Below, piece by piece: positions 22,631 to 35,029 of a DNA stretch of 64,000 nucleotides; positions within the stretch are counted from its first letter, which is position 1; every line of letters starts with the position of its first letter. This stretch comes from Aldrovandia affinis (lineage: Eukaryota > Chordata > Actinopteri > Notacanthiformes > Halosauridae), in assembly GCA_029706075.1 (NCBI GenBank), contig JAINUG010000138.1, positions 620,001 through 684,000 on the forward strand. The letters run 5' to 3'. Both the position numbers and the translations under genes were made by a program. The notes under the pieces are model-generated. The model was given only the letters and a program-made list of their open reading frames with translations, was not told the origin of the DNA and did not search any database.

Positions 22631-22706
22631 TTACATTACAATTTACATTTTAAGCATTTAGCAGACGCTCTTATCCAGAGCGACTTACAAGATGTGCATT
22701 AATACA
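22631..22706 (-). repeat. L2 3' tail fragment
   Basis: On the minus strand the piece reads TAATGCACATCTTGTAAGTC then GCTCTGGATAAGAGCGTCTG, with an AT-rich tail. It matches the 3' end of the L2 at 10430-10785. It abuts the Tx1-like LINE fragment but belongs to a different clade. Confidence 0.7.
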
Positions 22707-23795
22707 GTTTCAGGGTTCAGGGTCGGGTTGCCCCTCGGGAGCATCATGGTCTCTCCCAATCTCAAAAAGGACACGATATTGTTGTATGTCCATATGGGCA
22801 ACTGACTAATCCTGTCCTGAAGGCAAAATCCCTTAGGGCTCTGTAGACGTATGGGGGTCCCCAGCTGTATGACACAGTAAGGTCCAGCCCACATAGGCCC
22901 ATAGACCTGAGGAAGGGAGTGGCAATGTACCAGAGGCCGACTGTCCCCCCAGGGTGTTCTGGACCAGTGCGGCCAGACCCTGTGCTAATATAACTGATGT
23001 TATATCTGGGACCCCCCTGCCCCCTTTCTCCTCCTCCTTCATCAGGGTTGGCCTCCCCAGCCTCTACATTTTGCTTCCCCAGACAAAGTGAAAGGTCATT
23101 CTAGCCACAAGTTTGCTAGTGGCCCTGTCTGGGGGAAACACTCGGCCAACATAAAGAAGGCTGGGTAGGACTATTGCCTTCAGGACCAGAATCTTACCCA
23201 TCATTGTCAGGGGCCGTGCGCTCCAGCTCCCAATTTTTTTTCTATGTGTATAGGGAAAGAACAGCTGCGACTCACTCGATGACGGCAACATGGTACAGCT
23301 TGCTCTTGCCCCGGTTGACCAGGGCGCCTATTGCTGCACAGAAGTTGTCCACCACCTTTGTAGCGGTGGTGATGGAACAATTATCTGTGCTGACAATGGT
23401 GATGTCATCCATGCATGCCATCACCCGAGCTACTCCCCACGGCCACCCGGCAGTAGGTACCCCCTGATGTTTCCGTTTCGCCGGATGGCCTGCAGAAACG
23501 GCTCAAGGTAGATGACATACAGGAGGGGCGCTAGAGGGCACCCCTGTCTGATGCTGGACCTGATGGGAAACAGGGCAGATAGGTGCTTATTGACAACCAC
23601 TCTGCCCGAGATGTCCCCCAAACACATCCTGTTCCAGCACCGGAGGGGATTTGGAAAGTTAAACCTCTCCAGCACCCTCTCCAGGCACACATGGCTAACC
23701 CTGTCAAAGGCCTTCTCTTGATCTAGACTGAGAAGGCCTAAGGGGGACCTGCGCTCCCCAGAGTGAATAATGATATCCCTCATGATTGTCGTTTA
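22707..23795 (-). mobile_element. Tx1/L1-like LINE, reverse transcriptase remnant
   Basis: Read leftward, 23783-23430 encodes GLLSLDQEKAFDRVSH and SSIRQGCPLAPLLYVIYLEP, reverse transcriptase motifs of a Tx1-like LINE. In another frame, near 23421-23401, lies MACMDDITIVSTD: the catalytic Y/F-x-D-D box, with Cys in the aromatic position. Then ARPLTMMGKILVLKAIVLPS and PPDRATSKLVARM represent the region after the active site. Frame changes separate these parts, and the endonuclease is missing. It is a dead, 5'-truncated copy. Clade naming is from motif wording only. Confidence 0.75.
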
Positions 23796-24616
23796 TGGAC
23801 CTCCCAGGAACACTGCATGTTTGATTGTGGCCCTTGTCCCAAAGAAGGGGGAACTTCAATAGTATACAGTCAAATTTCGTTTAATTTTATATGTCCAAAA
23901 TATTTCATAAAACATACTGAAATTGAGGCAGGTACATTTTTGCTGTAGGTGCGATGCATCGTGTAATTTTATAATGTATCCCCTACTTTCTCATATAGAG
24001 AATTAATGTGTGTTGAATAAAGCATTAACAATAAATTGTATATTTTAGTTTCACACTTGTTAATGTGTTTCCAGCCGCGGATATCAGACAGACTTTCTAT
24101 GGGCTAGCTTAATCTCTCAGAATATATTGGGCTATATTGAAATTCCTTCAGTAAAGATATATATTTTTTTTTACTGAATTAAACGACACACATAACCTAT
24201 TAAAATCAATTCAATTCTAGGTAGCGGGGAAATGGCACACGTTTAGGTCTGTATGTGGAAGTTGGTAAAAAACATAAAATAAAGATGTAGACCACATGTT
24301 TATTGAAAAAGCACTATTGTAGGCTACACTCGTTTCTCCTCCTTGTCAACAAAGCGTTGTCATTTTGTACTGTGGAGACACATGTGGAGAGTCATGCCAG
24401 GTTATCTTCCCATCAAATGTCACATTCAAACTTACTTACTTTGTTTAATGAAATACAATACAATCAATAGTTTGTCATGTTTAGGTTTCGTAGTTCTTGT
24501 TATGCGCTCGTTCATACACTCAGGTTTATCAAATACAATTCTGCCAAATGTCTTTTGGCTGGGGGCGCATAATGAGCATGTTGTAACGATGAGCTGTTAG
24601 CTTAGCCAGAACTAAT
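23796..24616. other. No recognised feature
   Basis: AT-rich DNA with short open frames that lack motifs. Confidence 0.5.
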
Positions 24617-24992
24617 CAGGGTGTCCGCGGATCCTTAAAAAGTATTAAAAAGTATTACATTTGTTTATCAACAATAAAGGCCTTAATTGGTCTTAAAATG
24701 TCTTAAATCCATCTTTCAGAGGTCTTAAAAATGCCATAGACAGGAAAGATAAAAATGTGGATTTGTCATTTTATGTTTCATTGTGAAATCTGGGGGAAAA
24801 CGGGTAACGGGAGATAAAGTCGGAGATTTTTTATTTACCGTTTTGTAGCGTCACGCAGACCGGAATGAGCGGAACCAACAAAGGTCCTTATGTTTGCGGG
24901 GAACTATTTCAGCAACGGAGTCGACTCTCGAGCACAATATTAAAGTTCAACAAGCTAAGTTAGCTAACTTAACTTAAGCATTTGCACTCGTT

Positions 24993-25930
24993 ATGGGAAA
25001 GTGCAAATTTGATGAGAACTGGCTCGATAACCCAGTGTTTGCGCCATGGTTGGTCCCAGTCAAAGATGATCATGAGGCCCGCTGCAAACTCTGCAAAAAA
25101 GATTTTAAACTCGGGACGATGGGGGTGAAAGCCGTCGAATCGCACATGCAGAGCGCCAAGCATAAATCGCAAAACATCTGCACGAACAGAAGTCCGGACA
25201 ACATTTGGCTCCACGCCGACGCTTGAAGCTGAGGTACGGTGGGTTCTGAACACTGTCACGAAGCACCAGTCCTACAATGGCAACGACGAGGTAGGAGAGG
25301 TATTCCGTGCTATGTTCCCTGACTCGGAAATCGCTAAGACATTCACATGCGGCAAAGAAAACGGCCTACATAGCAAGGTTTGGATTGGCCGCTTATCTCC
25401 AAAATAATCTAATTGCGGATGTAAACAAGGACACGTTTGTGTTGATGTTCGATGAGAGCCTCAACCAAACCACAAAAACAAAACAACTGGACCTTCATGT
25501 GCGCTACTGGGACAAAGATCAAGTTCGGTCCAGATACCTGGGTTCGCAGTTCATGGGGCATGGAACAGCTCGAGATCTACTGCACCATTTCAAAGTAAGT
25601 AGTGAGAAATTATCTAACGTTAGCTAAAATATTGGAGCACTATAATCTTGTAAAAAGACAGTACATAAAGTGCTATTAATATGATCAGTGTATTATTAAG
25701 ATGTTATATGCTTCATATATTATTCTCATTTAATCTTCAGGAATGTGCAGAGCAGATGGACATGCGAAAGCTCCTGTCAGTCTCAATGGGCGGCCCAAAT
25801 GTGAACTTTAAGTTTCTGGAACTATTGCAGCAGGAGCAATCTGAGAGAATTGGAGAAGAGGGCCACAGAACTGAGATGCATGCCCCCCAAGTGACTACAC
25901 ATATGGCAGTCTCAATGCTAGGCCCTATGC
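24993..25930 (+). pseudogene. Spliced transposase-like remnant with zinc finger
   Basis: The ATG at 24993 opens MGKCKFDENWLDNPVFAPWL. A short CxxC...H zinc-finger-like motif follows (ARCKLCKKDFKLG, then AVESHMQSAKHKS), then in other frames TLEAEVRWVLNTV and DKDQVRSRYLGSQFMGHGTA. An acidic motif LMFDESLN resembles the first catalytic Asp region of hAT transposases. A donor AAA|GTAAGT at 25594/25595 and acceptor TAATCTTCAG at 25740 bound an intron, and exon 2 gives ECAEQMDMRKLLSVSMGGPN. At least two frame changes are present. The family is a recurrent fish transposase whose superfamily I cannot fix. Confidence 0.55.
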
Positions 25931-25940
25931 AGTGGTCCAT

Positions 25941-26308
25941 CCATCCATCCATCCATCCATTGTCTAAGCCGCTTATTCCTGGTCAGGGTCGCGGGGGGGG
26001 TGCTGGAGCCTATCCCAGCATGCGTTCCGGGCGAGAGGCAGGAATACACCCTGGACAGGTCGCCAATCCATCACAGGGCACACACACCATTCACTCACAC
26101 ACTCATACCTACGGGCAATTTAGACTCTCCAATTAGCCTAACGTGCATGTCTTTGGACTGTGGGAGGAAACCGGAGTACCCGGAGGAAACCCACGCGGAC
26201 ACGGGAGAGAACATGCAAACTCCGCACAGAAAGGCCCCCGGCCTGGATTCGAACCCGAGACCTTCTTGCTGTGAGGCGACAGTGCTATCCACTGCACCAC
26301 CGTGCCGC
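25941..26308 (-). mobile_element. tRNA-derived SINE, (GGAT)n-tailed
   Basis: On the minus strand it starts GCGGCACGGTGGTGCAGTGG, a tRNA-like A box, followed by a GGTTCGAA-like B box. It ends in (GGAT)n. Perfect 14-bp target duplications ATGCAGTGGTCCAT flank it at 25927-25940 and 26309-26322. A second copy is at 61491-61850. The tail style suggests mobilisation by an RTE-type LINE, which is inference. It interrupts the second exon of the preceding transposase remnant. Confidence 0.9.
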
Positions 26309-26500
26309 ATGCAGTGGTCCATAAGGCAAAATTAAATCTGAATCGCAATAGGTTGCTGTTTCATTTGTACAATAAAGAATAGAAGCAGGGAAGAGACCAC
26401 AGCCAGTGGGGGCACCAAGACCAGTGAGGTCACATTACGCTTAATTTTTTTGCAGGGGCAGCAGCCAGACACTGGTGAAATTCCTGCCCTGGATGACACT

Positions 26501-27098
26501 GAATGTATTTGGATGTTTTAATTTATTATTTTCTATCTTTGTTATTTATGTTTGTGTCACCCCTTTGTTTCATCCAATCCAGTTACCCCTTTATGTTTTA
26601 ATAAACATATTTGGACAAATTTGTCCCTAAACCTAAACTAATTGGTGTCGTTGCGTAATTTTTGCCATTTTGTTATCGTGAAATAACTAATGCTGAGAGA
26701 AATAGTGCCCAATCAGGTTTTGCAGATGGGTGCTTATCTCCATGAAAGTTGACAGAAAAGAAGGACAGTAAGCAGCATACACACCATTGCCTCAGCACTA
26801 TCTATCATCAAAGACAATGCTAATAAGGCTTTCAAAACTATTGCTATGTATACTATGCAGAATTTGCAAACATTAAATATCAGTAAATTTCCCATATACT
26901 CTGTGAAATGTTAGCAGGCAGACTCTATTCACTGAAGAGGTCATCATGAAATGGTTTGGACAAAGACTGCCTGAAACATTATTCAGACAATCTTAAAGAA
27001 TACTAGATTGGGAAAATGCTAATTGCCCATCCCATATAGCTACATCATACAGGTGGCCAGGGTCACCTCCCATCCAATACCAGTAGGTTTTTACAGTC
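26501..27098. other. No recognised feature
   Basis: AT-rich DNA between two transposons, with no coding or repeat signal that I recognise. Confidence 0.5.
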
Positions 27099-27106
27099 CA
27101 GTAGAC

Positions 27107-29094
27107 CATTGTTTCTCAACCGGGGGTACGCATACCCCTAGTGGTACGTGGGGGAATTGCAGGGGGTACTTGGAAATGTTTTTTGAAACCTCAAAATAAA
27201 TATAAATTAATTGTATTTTGCAAAATAAATAAATAAATAAAATAAAAAAGAATAATGAATGTTGAAATAATATTCTATATAAGGCCATCAAAATTAAGAC
27301 AACGTGTTTTTAAAATGAACCAACCGGTCCTCCATATTTGCGCCACAACTGACGTAACGTTAAAATAGCAACAAACTCAAGACGCACTCGCTCGCTGTAG
27401 CCTCGCTGTGTAAAAGAGCTAACTTAGCTAGTTTCAACCAGGTTTCAACAATGGATAGATGGCTCAAACGACCTGCTGGTGGGCCTACCAGCACCACCGA
27501 TAATGATCCGCCAACAAAGAAAAATAGGGTGGGAAACACGAACGATCCCCCTGGGCAAAATGAGAAGAAACATGAAGAAAAAGTACGGCAATGGCATGAA
27601 GGTTACGTGAACTATGGGTTCACATCAACAGGCCAGCCACCGCAACCACTTTGTTTTTTATGCGGAGAGGTACTGTCAAATAATTGCATGAAGCCTTCGC
27701 ATTTACAACGTCATCTTAAGACTAAACACACAATGATGTCAGACATGAACACTGATTTCTTTCAACGGAAACTCGCCGAGTTCAAGGCCAGTCAGGGTAA
27801 ACTGAAAGCTGCAACGGAGATGTCAACCAATAGCCTCCACGCATCATACGAAATATCCTTGCTAGTTGCCAAAGCTAAAAAGCCCTACTCTGTCGCTGAG
27901 GAGCTAATTCTCCCTGCTGCAGTTAAGCTAGCAGAGAGGATGGCTGACAAGAAAGCAGCGGATGCGATTAAAACAGTACCTTTATCTAACGACACAGTAT
28001 GCCGCAGGATTGATGAGATGGCCGGGGACATTGTCGAGCAAGTTGTTGATAAACTGAAACAGGCCGGCTCCTTCGCTATTCAACTGGACGAGTCAACTGA
28101 TGTGAGCGGGCAGGCACAGTTGACTGCATTTGTTCGCTTCAAAGATGAGAATGATATCGGCGAACATATCCTGTTCTGCAGGCCACTACCTGGCAAAACG
28201 ACGGGGGAGGATATTTTTAATTTGACTGACACCTTTTTCACTGAGCACTCACTGGACTGGAAGTGCTGCTCGCATATCTGTACAGACGGGGCCGCAAGCA
28301 TGACAGGCCAGCACCGTGGGCTGCTGTCTCGTATCCGACGGGTTAACCCCGACATCGAAACCATGCATTGCATTATCCACCGGGAGACACTGGCCTCCAA
28401 GCGTATGAGCCCGGAGTTGCACGAGGTTTTGAATGACTCTGTCAAAGTGATCAATTTCATTAAATCGCGGCCGATCAATTCAAGGGTGTTTCAAACACTG
28501 TGTGACGAAGCAGGCACGGAGCACCATCAGCTCCTGCTGCACACAGATGTGAGGTGGCTATCCAGGGTAAGGCCCTCCAGAGACTGTTTGAATTACGAGA
28601 GCAGGTGCATGAGTTTCTCTCTGAACACGAGCATCCACTTGCTGACAAGCTGGCTGACCACAGCTGGTTGGCCCACTTGGCTTACCTTGCAGATGTTTTT
28701 GGCCGACTGAATGAGTTGAACGCGAGCTTGCAAGGGGACGACAAAATGGTCCTACAGATGAATGACAGGGTGTCAGGCTTCATGAAGAAAATCGAGCTCT
28801 GGTTAAGGAAGTGTGAGGCTGGCGATGTGACCAGTTTCCCTCAACTTGACCAATGGCTGTCCACTCACAGCAAGAAGAAGAAGAAGACTCTGCAGACAGT
28901 AAAAGCACACCTGGATAAACTATCCACCGAGTTCAAGTCCTATTTCCCTGACATCGAGGACGCGTGTGCTGAAAAGGACTGGATACGCAACCCGTTCATG
29001 GCCAACTGCATCCACAGTGCACCCGAGGTATTTATAGCTTTATTATCACATTATTATAACTACAATACTGTTATCATTATTATTTTTATTAGGC

Positions 29095-29131
<37 letters not shown>

Positions 29132-29981
29132 TACTGTTATTATTATATTATCACATTTTACATATTCACGCATTCAACACACCATTTTCGCATTTGCCTT
29201 CATAGCTTCAAATACCAAATTAACGTTTTAATTGCATTTTGTTGCAGAGTCTCCAGGAAAGCCTCCTGGACTTGTCTGCAGATCGTGGCATGAGGATGAA
29301 GCATTCAGTGATGACTCTGACACAGTTTTGGTGCTGTGTTGAGAAGGAATACCCTGACCTTGGGAAACGTGCACTGCATGAACTGCAAGCTTTTGGGTCG
29401 ACCTATTTATGTGAGGTCACTTTTTCAGCCATGACGCATATCAAGACCAAACAGAGAAACAGACTTCAGCTGGAGAGAAGTATCATTGCAGCTGTTGCCA
29501 CTATTGACCCCAGGCTGGAAAAACTAATGAGAGGTAGACAAGTTCAAGTCTCACACTGAGGTAAAAGTAGCTCAAGTCAAAATCAGTTAATGCCAGCCAT
29601 AAAATGTTAACCTGCTTGTTGGTGAAAAGCATTTCAAGTTGAAATGTTAGATTCCAGACCCTGGGCTCTTATTTCCTGCAGATTTGCTGGCTTTGTTTTG
29701 TAATTATTAATGATGAATCTTAAATTATAATTTTTTAATTTATCAAAATATCTTTTGTAATTATTAATGGTGAATCTTAATAAAATGTTTTTTTTTAAAT
29801 CAAAATATCTGTGTTGGCTGCTTACACGTGAGGTATATGCCTATATATATATGTATATATAGGTATATATAGGCCTATATATGTATATATAGGCCTATAT
29901 ATATATTATGGGTAGGGGGTACTTGGGGATTGTTGAAAATATTTTAGTGGTACAGAGCACAAAAAAGGTTGAGAACCACTG
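27107..29981 (+). mobile_element. Near-complete autonomous-type hAT transposon
   Basis: The left end CATTGTTTCTCAACC and right end GGTTGAGAACCACTG are inverted. A perfect 8-bp duplication CAGTAGAC flanks the element at 27099-27106 and 29982-29989. Subterminal GGGGGTAC motifs occur near both ends. The 2875-bp unit contains a two-exon transposase gene and an AT-rich 3' part with AGGCCTATATAT repeats near 29860-29905. Both ends, the duplication and nearly the whole gene survive, so the insertion looks fairly recent. Confidence 0.93.
27451..29559 (+). pseudogene. hAT transposase (ZBED5/FAM200-like), one frame break
   Basis: The ATG at 27451 opens MDRWLKRP. Residues 68-93 form a BED/C2H2-type finger (C68, C71, H88, H93). 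The catalytic core follows, with D213 in QLDESTDVSG and D279 in CTDGAASMTG, then HCIIHRETL and TDVRWLSR. At about 28566 one base appears missing, and the next frame continues GKALQRLFELREQVHEFL. Exon 1 ends GAG|GTATTT at 29027. A 220-nt intron with a (TTA)n array ends TTGCAG at 29247. Exon 2 carries the dimerisation domain (STYLCEVTFSAMTHIKTKQR) and ends QVQVSH. The total is about 629 residues, near the family norm. With a single defect it may be a young dead copy or an assembly error. Confidence 0.88.
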
Positions 29982-29989
29982 CAGTAGAC

Positions 29990-31860
29990 TATGGTCCTTT
30001 GATTGAGGGAATTTACTTACCTTTTTCTCCCCAAGGGGGAAAACCGTCAAAGCCAAGCGATAAGACTCCACCATTACGATTATAAAGTGGTGGAATGAGA
30101 CTCTGATCAATAATCCTAAACAGTAGCATTCAATTGAAAACAGACCTCTTAAAGGAAATGTACTTGCTGACTTTGGTTATAGGTCTGCCGTTTGCATTGC
30201 AAATATATATTTTCATATAAGGGCATTGTGAAAAACCTGTGCTATCACCAATGAACTAAGTAACCATTCGCCATTGCTAGCAGGCTAACGAAAAATCTAT
30301 GTCCAGCCTATCAAGGCTAACAACTTTCTGTCACATTTTCTAATAAAACATGCCGTGTGGCATTTCATAGGAACAAACACCAGATTAAGTAATGCTGAAC
30401 TGATTTTTTGTATCTAATGATAGCCCTAACATAATTACTGAAACATGTCCAATATATTTTTGTTGGTATATTTGTTTCTTCTCATTGGAGCAGTTGCTTA
30501 CACCTGGCCCCTGAAATTGTTGTCTACACTTATAATGATGATAATGATAATAATAATGATGATTATGATGGTGGTTATGATGATGATAATTATTATGATT
30601 AATATAATTATTATTATTAACCAACAGAGGGCAGTAATGGTATGCCTCATACATTCAAGATTCTCACTTTACAGTTAGTGTACAGAATTGTATGTTGTGA
30701 AACTTCAATTTTAATCTTTATCCTTTCATCAGAGGAATATCTTGTGTAAATACACTCGTTTAAATGCTGACAGAACACCTTTCTCTAAAGACCAGCAGCA
30801 ATGTCCAGCTAAGATTTACGCCATAGTTTTAGGATTGGAACAATGCTTTAGTCATGCTGTGTAGTCACTGGTCTGGGAATTTTGTAAAGCCTAGTCACTG
30901 TTAAGCCTATGTCACTGTGCTCATATTATTCTTGTGGATGCACTTATATTTTCTTGCATTGTAAGGTGCTCTGGCTAAGAGCATCTGCTAAATATATGCA
31001 TTGTAATGTAATGGACAAGGACAACCTACTCTATCAGCCATAACATTTCAGAGAGAATATGGATGGAACTTAATCTCTAACTCACTCTGGCCCTAATTAA
31101 GCAAGTGAGCTCTCGAGCTACATACATTAAATAACAACATTCTATTTTAATTTTACAGGAACGGGATCAGGACCGGACTGGGACCTCCCTGTAGTAGCTG
31201 CCAATAAAATATGCACCAAAAGCCACTATCTGCACCCCTAAAAGAAAAGGAATGGGGGTGGCTCCCATTCACTCACATGAGGGGTTTCCCCCTCCCACAC
31301 CCTTCCCCTGCTCCATCACCCTTATAACCACTGATGGATTAGCAACCCTGTTAGAAGCTCTGGGTGTTATAGAGCATGAGACAGGGTCCCATGCATAGAC
31401 TCATGCACAATTCATAAGATTTGAGATATCTGTGGTAGTTGTGGCATACAAGCTTATTCAATGACTGGATTTCTTGTGACCATCCCTCTAACCTTCACTG
31501 ACTTATAGAACCAGCTCTGGGCCAGTTTTATCAGTTTTGTGTGCCATTTATGTTGTGGAGAGCTTGTAATAGTAGTGATTAACTAAAAGGTGTGCTGCTC
31601 TTTTCCTACTTGCACTGATTTTTGCACTTTTGAATACCGACAGCTTTGGCCATCAATGAATTGCATTTTGGTGTTTTTGACTGTTTAGACATTGTTTCTT
31701 TTCACTTTGTTTGCATATTAGTAGTGTTGCTAACCATGCCTGGAGATTCTGTATTAAGTTGATTACTCAAAGATTATACTGCCTTTATATTCAGACAACT
31801 AACCAATGTGTACCCATATCAGCATCCTTATAAAGACATGTATTTGTTTATTTATATATA
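29990..31860. other. Mostly unassigned; (ATG)n run and L2 tail
   Basis: A low-complexity (ATG/ATA)n region at about 30530-30620 gives spurious Met/Ile frames. At 30960-31013, TGTAAGGTGCTCTGGCTAAG and AGCATCTGC with a TAATG tail are an L2-type 3' tail. Nothing else is recognised. Confidence 0.5.
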
Positions 31861-32873
31861 CACTCAGTGGCTACTTTATTAGGTACACCTGTACACCTGC
31901 TTGTTAATGCAATGATCTAATCAGCCAATCACGTGGCAGCAACCCAATGCATAAAAGCATGCAGACATGGTCAAGAGGTTCAGTTGTTGTTCAGACCAAA
32001 AATCTGAATGGGGAAGAAATGTAATCTAAGTGACTTTGACCATGGAATGATTGTTGGTGCCAGACGGGGTGGTGTGAGTATCTCAGAAACTGCTGATCTC
32101 ATGGGATTTTCACGCATAACAGAGAGTTTACAGAGAATGGGGGTGAAAAACTAAAAACATCCAGTGAGCGGCAGTTCTGTGGGCGAAAACGCCTTATTAA
32201 TGAGAGAGGTCAGAGGAGAATGGCCAGACTGGTTCAAGCTGACAGGAAGGTGACAGTAACTCAAATAACCCACACGTGGTATGCAGAAGAGCATCTCTGA
32301 ATGCACAACATGTTGAACCTTGAAGTGGATGGGTTACAGCAGCAGAAGACCACACCGGGTTCCACTCCTGTCATCTAAGAACAGGAAAGTGAAGTCACAG
32401 TGGGCACTGGCTCACCAAAACTGGACAGTTGAAGATTGGAAAAACATTGCCTGGTCTGACGAATCTTGATTTCCGCTGCGACATGCAGATGGCAGGGCCA
32501 GAATTTGGCGCAAACAACATGAATCCATGCATCCATCCTGCCTTGTGACAACGGTTCAGGCTGGTGGTAGTGGTGTAATGGTGTGGGGAATGTTTTCTTG
32601 GCACACATTAGGCCCCTTAATACCAACTGGTTTAAATGCCACAGCCTACCTGAGTCTTGTTGCTGACCATGTGCATCCCTTTATGGCCACAGTCTACCCA
32701 TCTTCTAATGGTTACTTCCAGCAGGATCTACGTCATCTCAAGCTGGTTCCACAAACATGAAAATCACTTCAGTGTACTCCAATGGCCTCCACAGTCACAG
32801 TCCAATAGAGCAGCAACTGAGTGATGTTATAGATATACCAGAAAGGTGTACCTAATAAAGTGGCCACTGAGTG
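31861..32873 (+). mobile_element. Tc1-like transposon, full length, decayed (family B)
   Basis: The ends CACTCAGTGGCTACTTTATT and AATAAAGTGGCCACTGAGTG are inverted and flanked by TA on both sides, as Tc1 elements require. An ATG at 32008 opens MGKKCNLSDFDHGMIVGARR, a Tc1 helix-turn-helix start. Later GGSGVMVWGMFSWHTLGPLIPT and GYFQQDL mark the catalytic domain, the second catalytic Asp being in QQDL. Frame changes and stops separate these parts. The 1013-bp length is short of the usual 1.3-1.6 kb. A second copy lies at 52116-53460. Confidence 0.88.
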
Positions 32874-34017
32874 TAGATTACAACTTCAGTTTGACATTTG
32901 CAAAGTTGATTGTACGTGTGTTTAATTAAACAAAGATAATGTACAGTATATCCACTTGCATTTGTGTACAACTGAGCATATCAACATAACACAAATGTGA
33001 GATTTCTCTAATTGCTTTTCCAATCCTCAAAATTAACTTACTACCTGGTTTAGTGATGTCAGCCATTGAGCACATGAAAGAGATTCCACCTACACTGCTG
33101 GAAGCAAGTCCGGTGTTCAGACTCAAGCTCTGCCTCCAGTTTCCATGGAAATGGTCGTCAGACATGGCCCGCAGATTCTGCCACATATCACAAGGCACTC
33201 AATACTCATGTCACTCATTTCCATTCAGGTGCCTTTACAGACTTGGTGATGGGGTCACAGGTACAACATCAAATGATAAACCATGATGATGGTTTCCTGC
33301 TTGAGGATTCCACCTGCCAGTGCACTTGACCAAACTTCAGTGTTGAAAAAGTGTGTTGAAACACCATTTCTGTGACCCCAAAAGTGGAATTCCAGAAGTA
33401 TTCAATTGTGTTAGCTATGCTCGTATTTGAAAATTTTCACATTTTTCCAATTTTTATGTATGAGAGAAAGTTGTATCTGAAAATAGAAACTCACAACATA
33501 TTTTCTTTGAATGATATTTTCAACATAGTTTCTAGCACATGCATACAATTTTCTGGGGTAAAATGAACTCTTAAAAGAAAATGTTTCAAAACAAAGTTTA
33601 AAAAAGTATAGAAAGTATATATATATATATAAAAAGTATAAAAAACATACTATCCATTTTGAACCCTCAAATACAAAAGCGTTATAAATAGTAACGTATA
33701 CTATAAATAAATAGTATAGTTTTGAAATATCAAAAAGAGAATGCATGTGTCCATTGCATAGAACCTAAAAGTTATTGACCAAAAAAATGCAAGGTAGAAG
33801 GATAGGCTGGACCATAAGTTTAATTAGGAAAGGATGGTTCTTGTGGTGTCATAAAATACATGGCGTGAGAGAACATCAAAAGGGGAGCAGCGGTCAACCA
33901 ACAAGCAAGCAGCTTTTGACTGCGTTTTATTGCATACGAGTAGGTAGCATTGTTTTTCTTTCATTATGCATGAAGTGGTTTCAGGAATCAAATTCAACTG
34001 GCAAGGAAAAGACTTAA

Positions 34018-34085
34018 AAACACTTAAGAACATAACAATATTTGATTCCGAGCAATTCAGCCCATCTATGCTCATCACTCTCTTG
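34018..34085 (-). repeat. CR1-like LINE 3' terminus
   Basis: TTAAGAACATAACAATATTT and TTCAGCCCATCTATGCTCATC match, with changes, the 3' ends of the LINE copies at 36418 and 42217. Only the terminus is present. Confidence 0.5.
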
Positions 34086-34399
34086 TGTTATTTAATTTTC
34101 TCTTTCCAATTCAGATTTACTTTTTCACCTGACTTCATTCATGTCCTAAAAGCAGTTTTTCTAAACACACAAAGGTAATAGGTAAACGTTGATTGAATAA
34201 TTACTACCCTTTGTTTGGTTGCATTAAAGGCTGCACTGTATATGTCTGGCTTGCTTCCAGATAATTTGTTACTCACAGCAATGACACATAAACCAAAGCG
34301 GTGCTTATTGCTCAACCACTGCTCTATTCTTTCATTTTCACTTTTGTGGTTTATATCTAACAGATAAATTCAATGGTATATATTCAACATTAACATTCA

Positions 34400-34535
34400 G
34401 TTATTAACACTTCTTATTTAATGTCATGTAACTGCATTCGGTGGAACTTGCACATAAAGAATTTCACACACTCTTTTATACCTGGTGTAAAATTGTGATG
34501 TTGACAATAAATCTGAATCTGAATCTGAGATGTAA
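34400..34535 (+). repeat. Retroposon 3' end with (GAATCT)n tail
   Basis: The sequence GTTGACAATAAATCTGAATC ends in GAATCT repeats. This resembles the AATAAA-containing 3' terminus of a fish LINE or SINE. The family is unknown. Confidence 0.4.
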
Positions 34536-35029
34536 CCCTGCGATGGCATTCAGCATTAGATGAAGAGGATCTGGGGGTTACGGCTTTGCCTTAAAAGAGA
34601 CCACATCAGTTTGAGTGAGGCGGTTGTGGGACATGAATGATATGACTGAGAAAGGGAAAGACAGAATCTAGGCCCTAGTGCTGACAAGAGAAAACCCAGT
34701 TTGTTTCTCAACGGAATTTGAGATGTGAACTAGTTCACCTTGAGGTTGTAGGGGATCCCCTCTAACGCTCCTTGAGAAATCTGACCTTGTAAAATGTGTC
34801 TTTTAAGGAGTTTATTTTTGAGGATACATTTAAAATAACATTAAAACATAATGAAGTCAATTCCCTTACATTTAGGACAATTAATTCTAGACCAATTTCT
34901 AATCCACAGTTTGAGCTATTATTCAATTACATTAAATTTGATAAACTCACTTAATTGAACTAGACTCTATGTTTTGTGTTTCAAATTACTCTGATTATCT
35001 GTCTTTCAATGTCTTATAATGTATATATT

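Larger units (their letters stand above)
24617..26500 (+). mobile_element. Decayed DNA transposon, hAT-like (tentative)
   Basis: The left end CAGGGTGTCCGCGG is followed by repeated TCTTAAAA motifs, the style of a terminal repeat. A transposase remnant follows from 24993. A SINE interrupts it at 25941-26308. I did not find a matching right end, so the right limit is approximate. Confidence 0.5.

Noticed and set aside
30385-30678. Met/Ile-rich and His-rich frames
   Set aside because: They are translations of an (ATG/ATA)n low-complexity tract.
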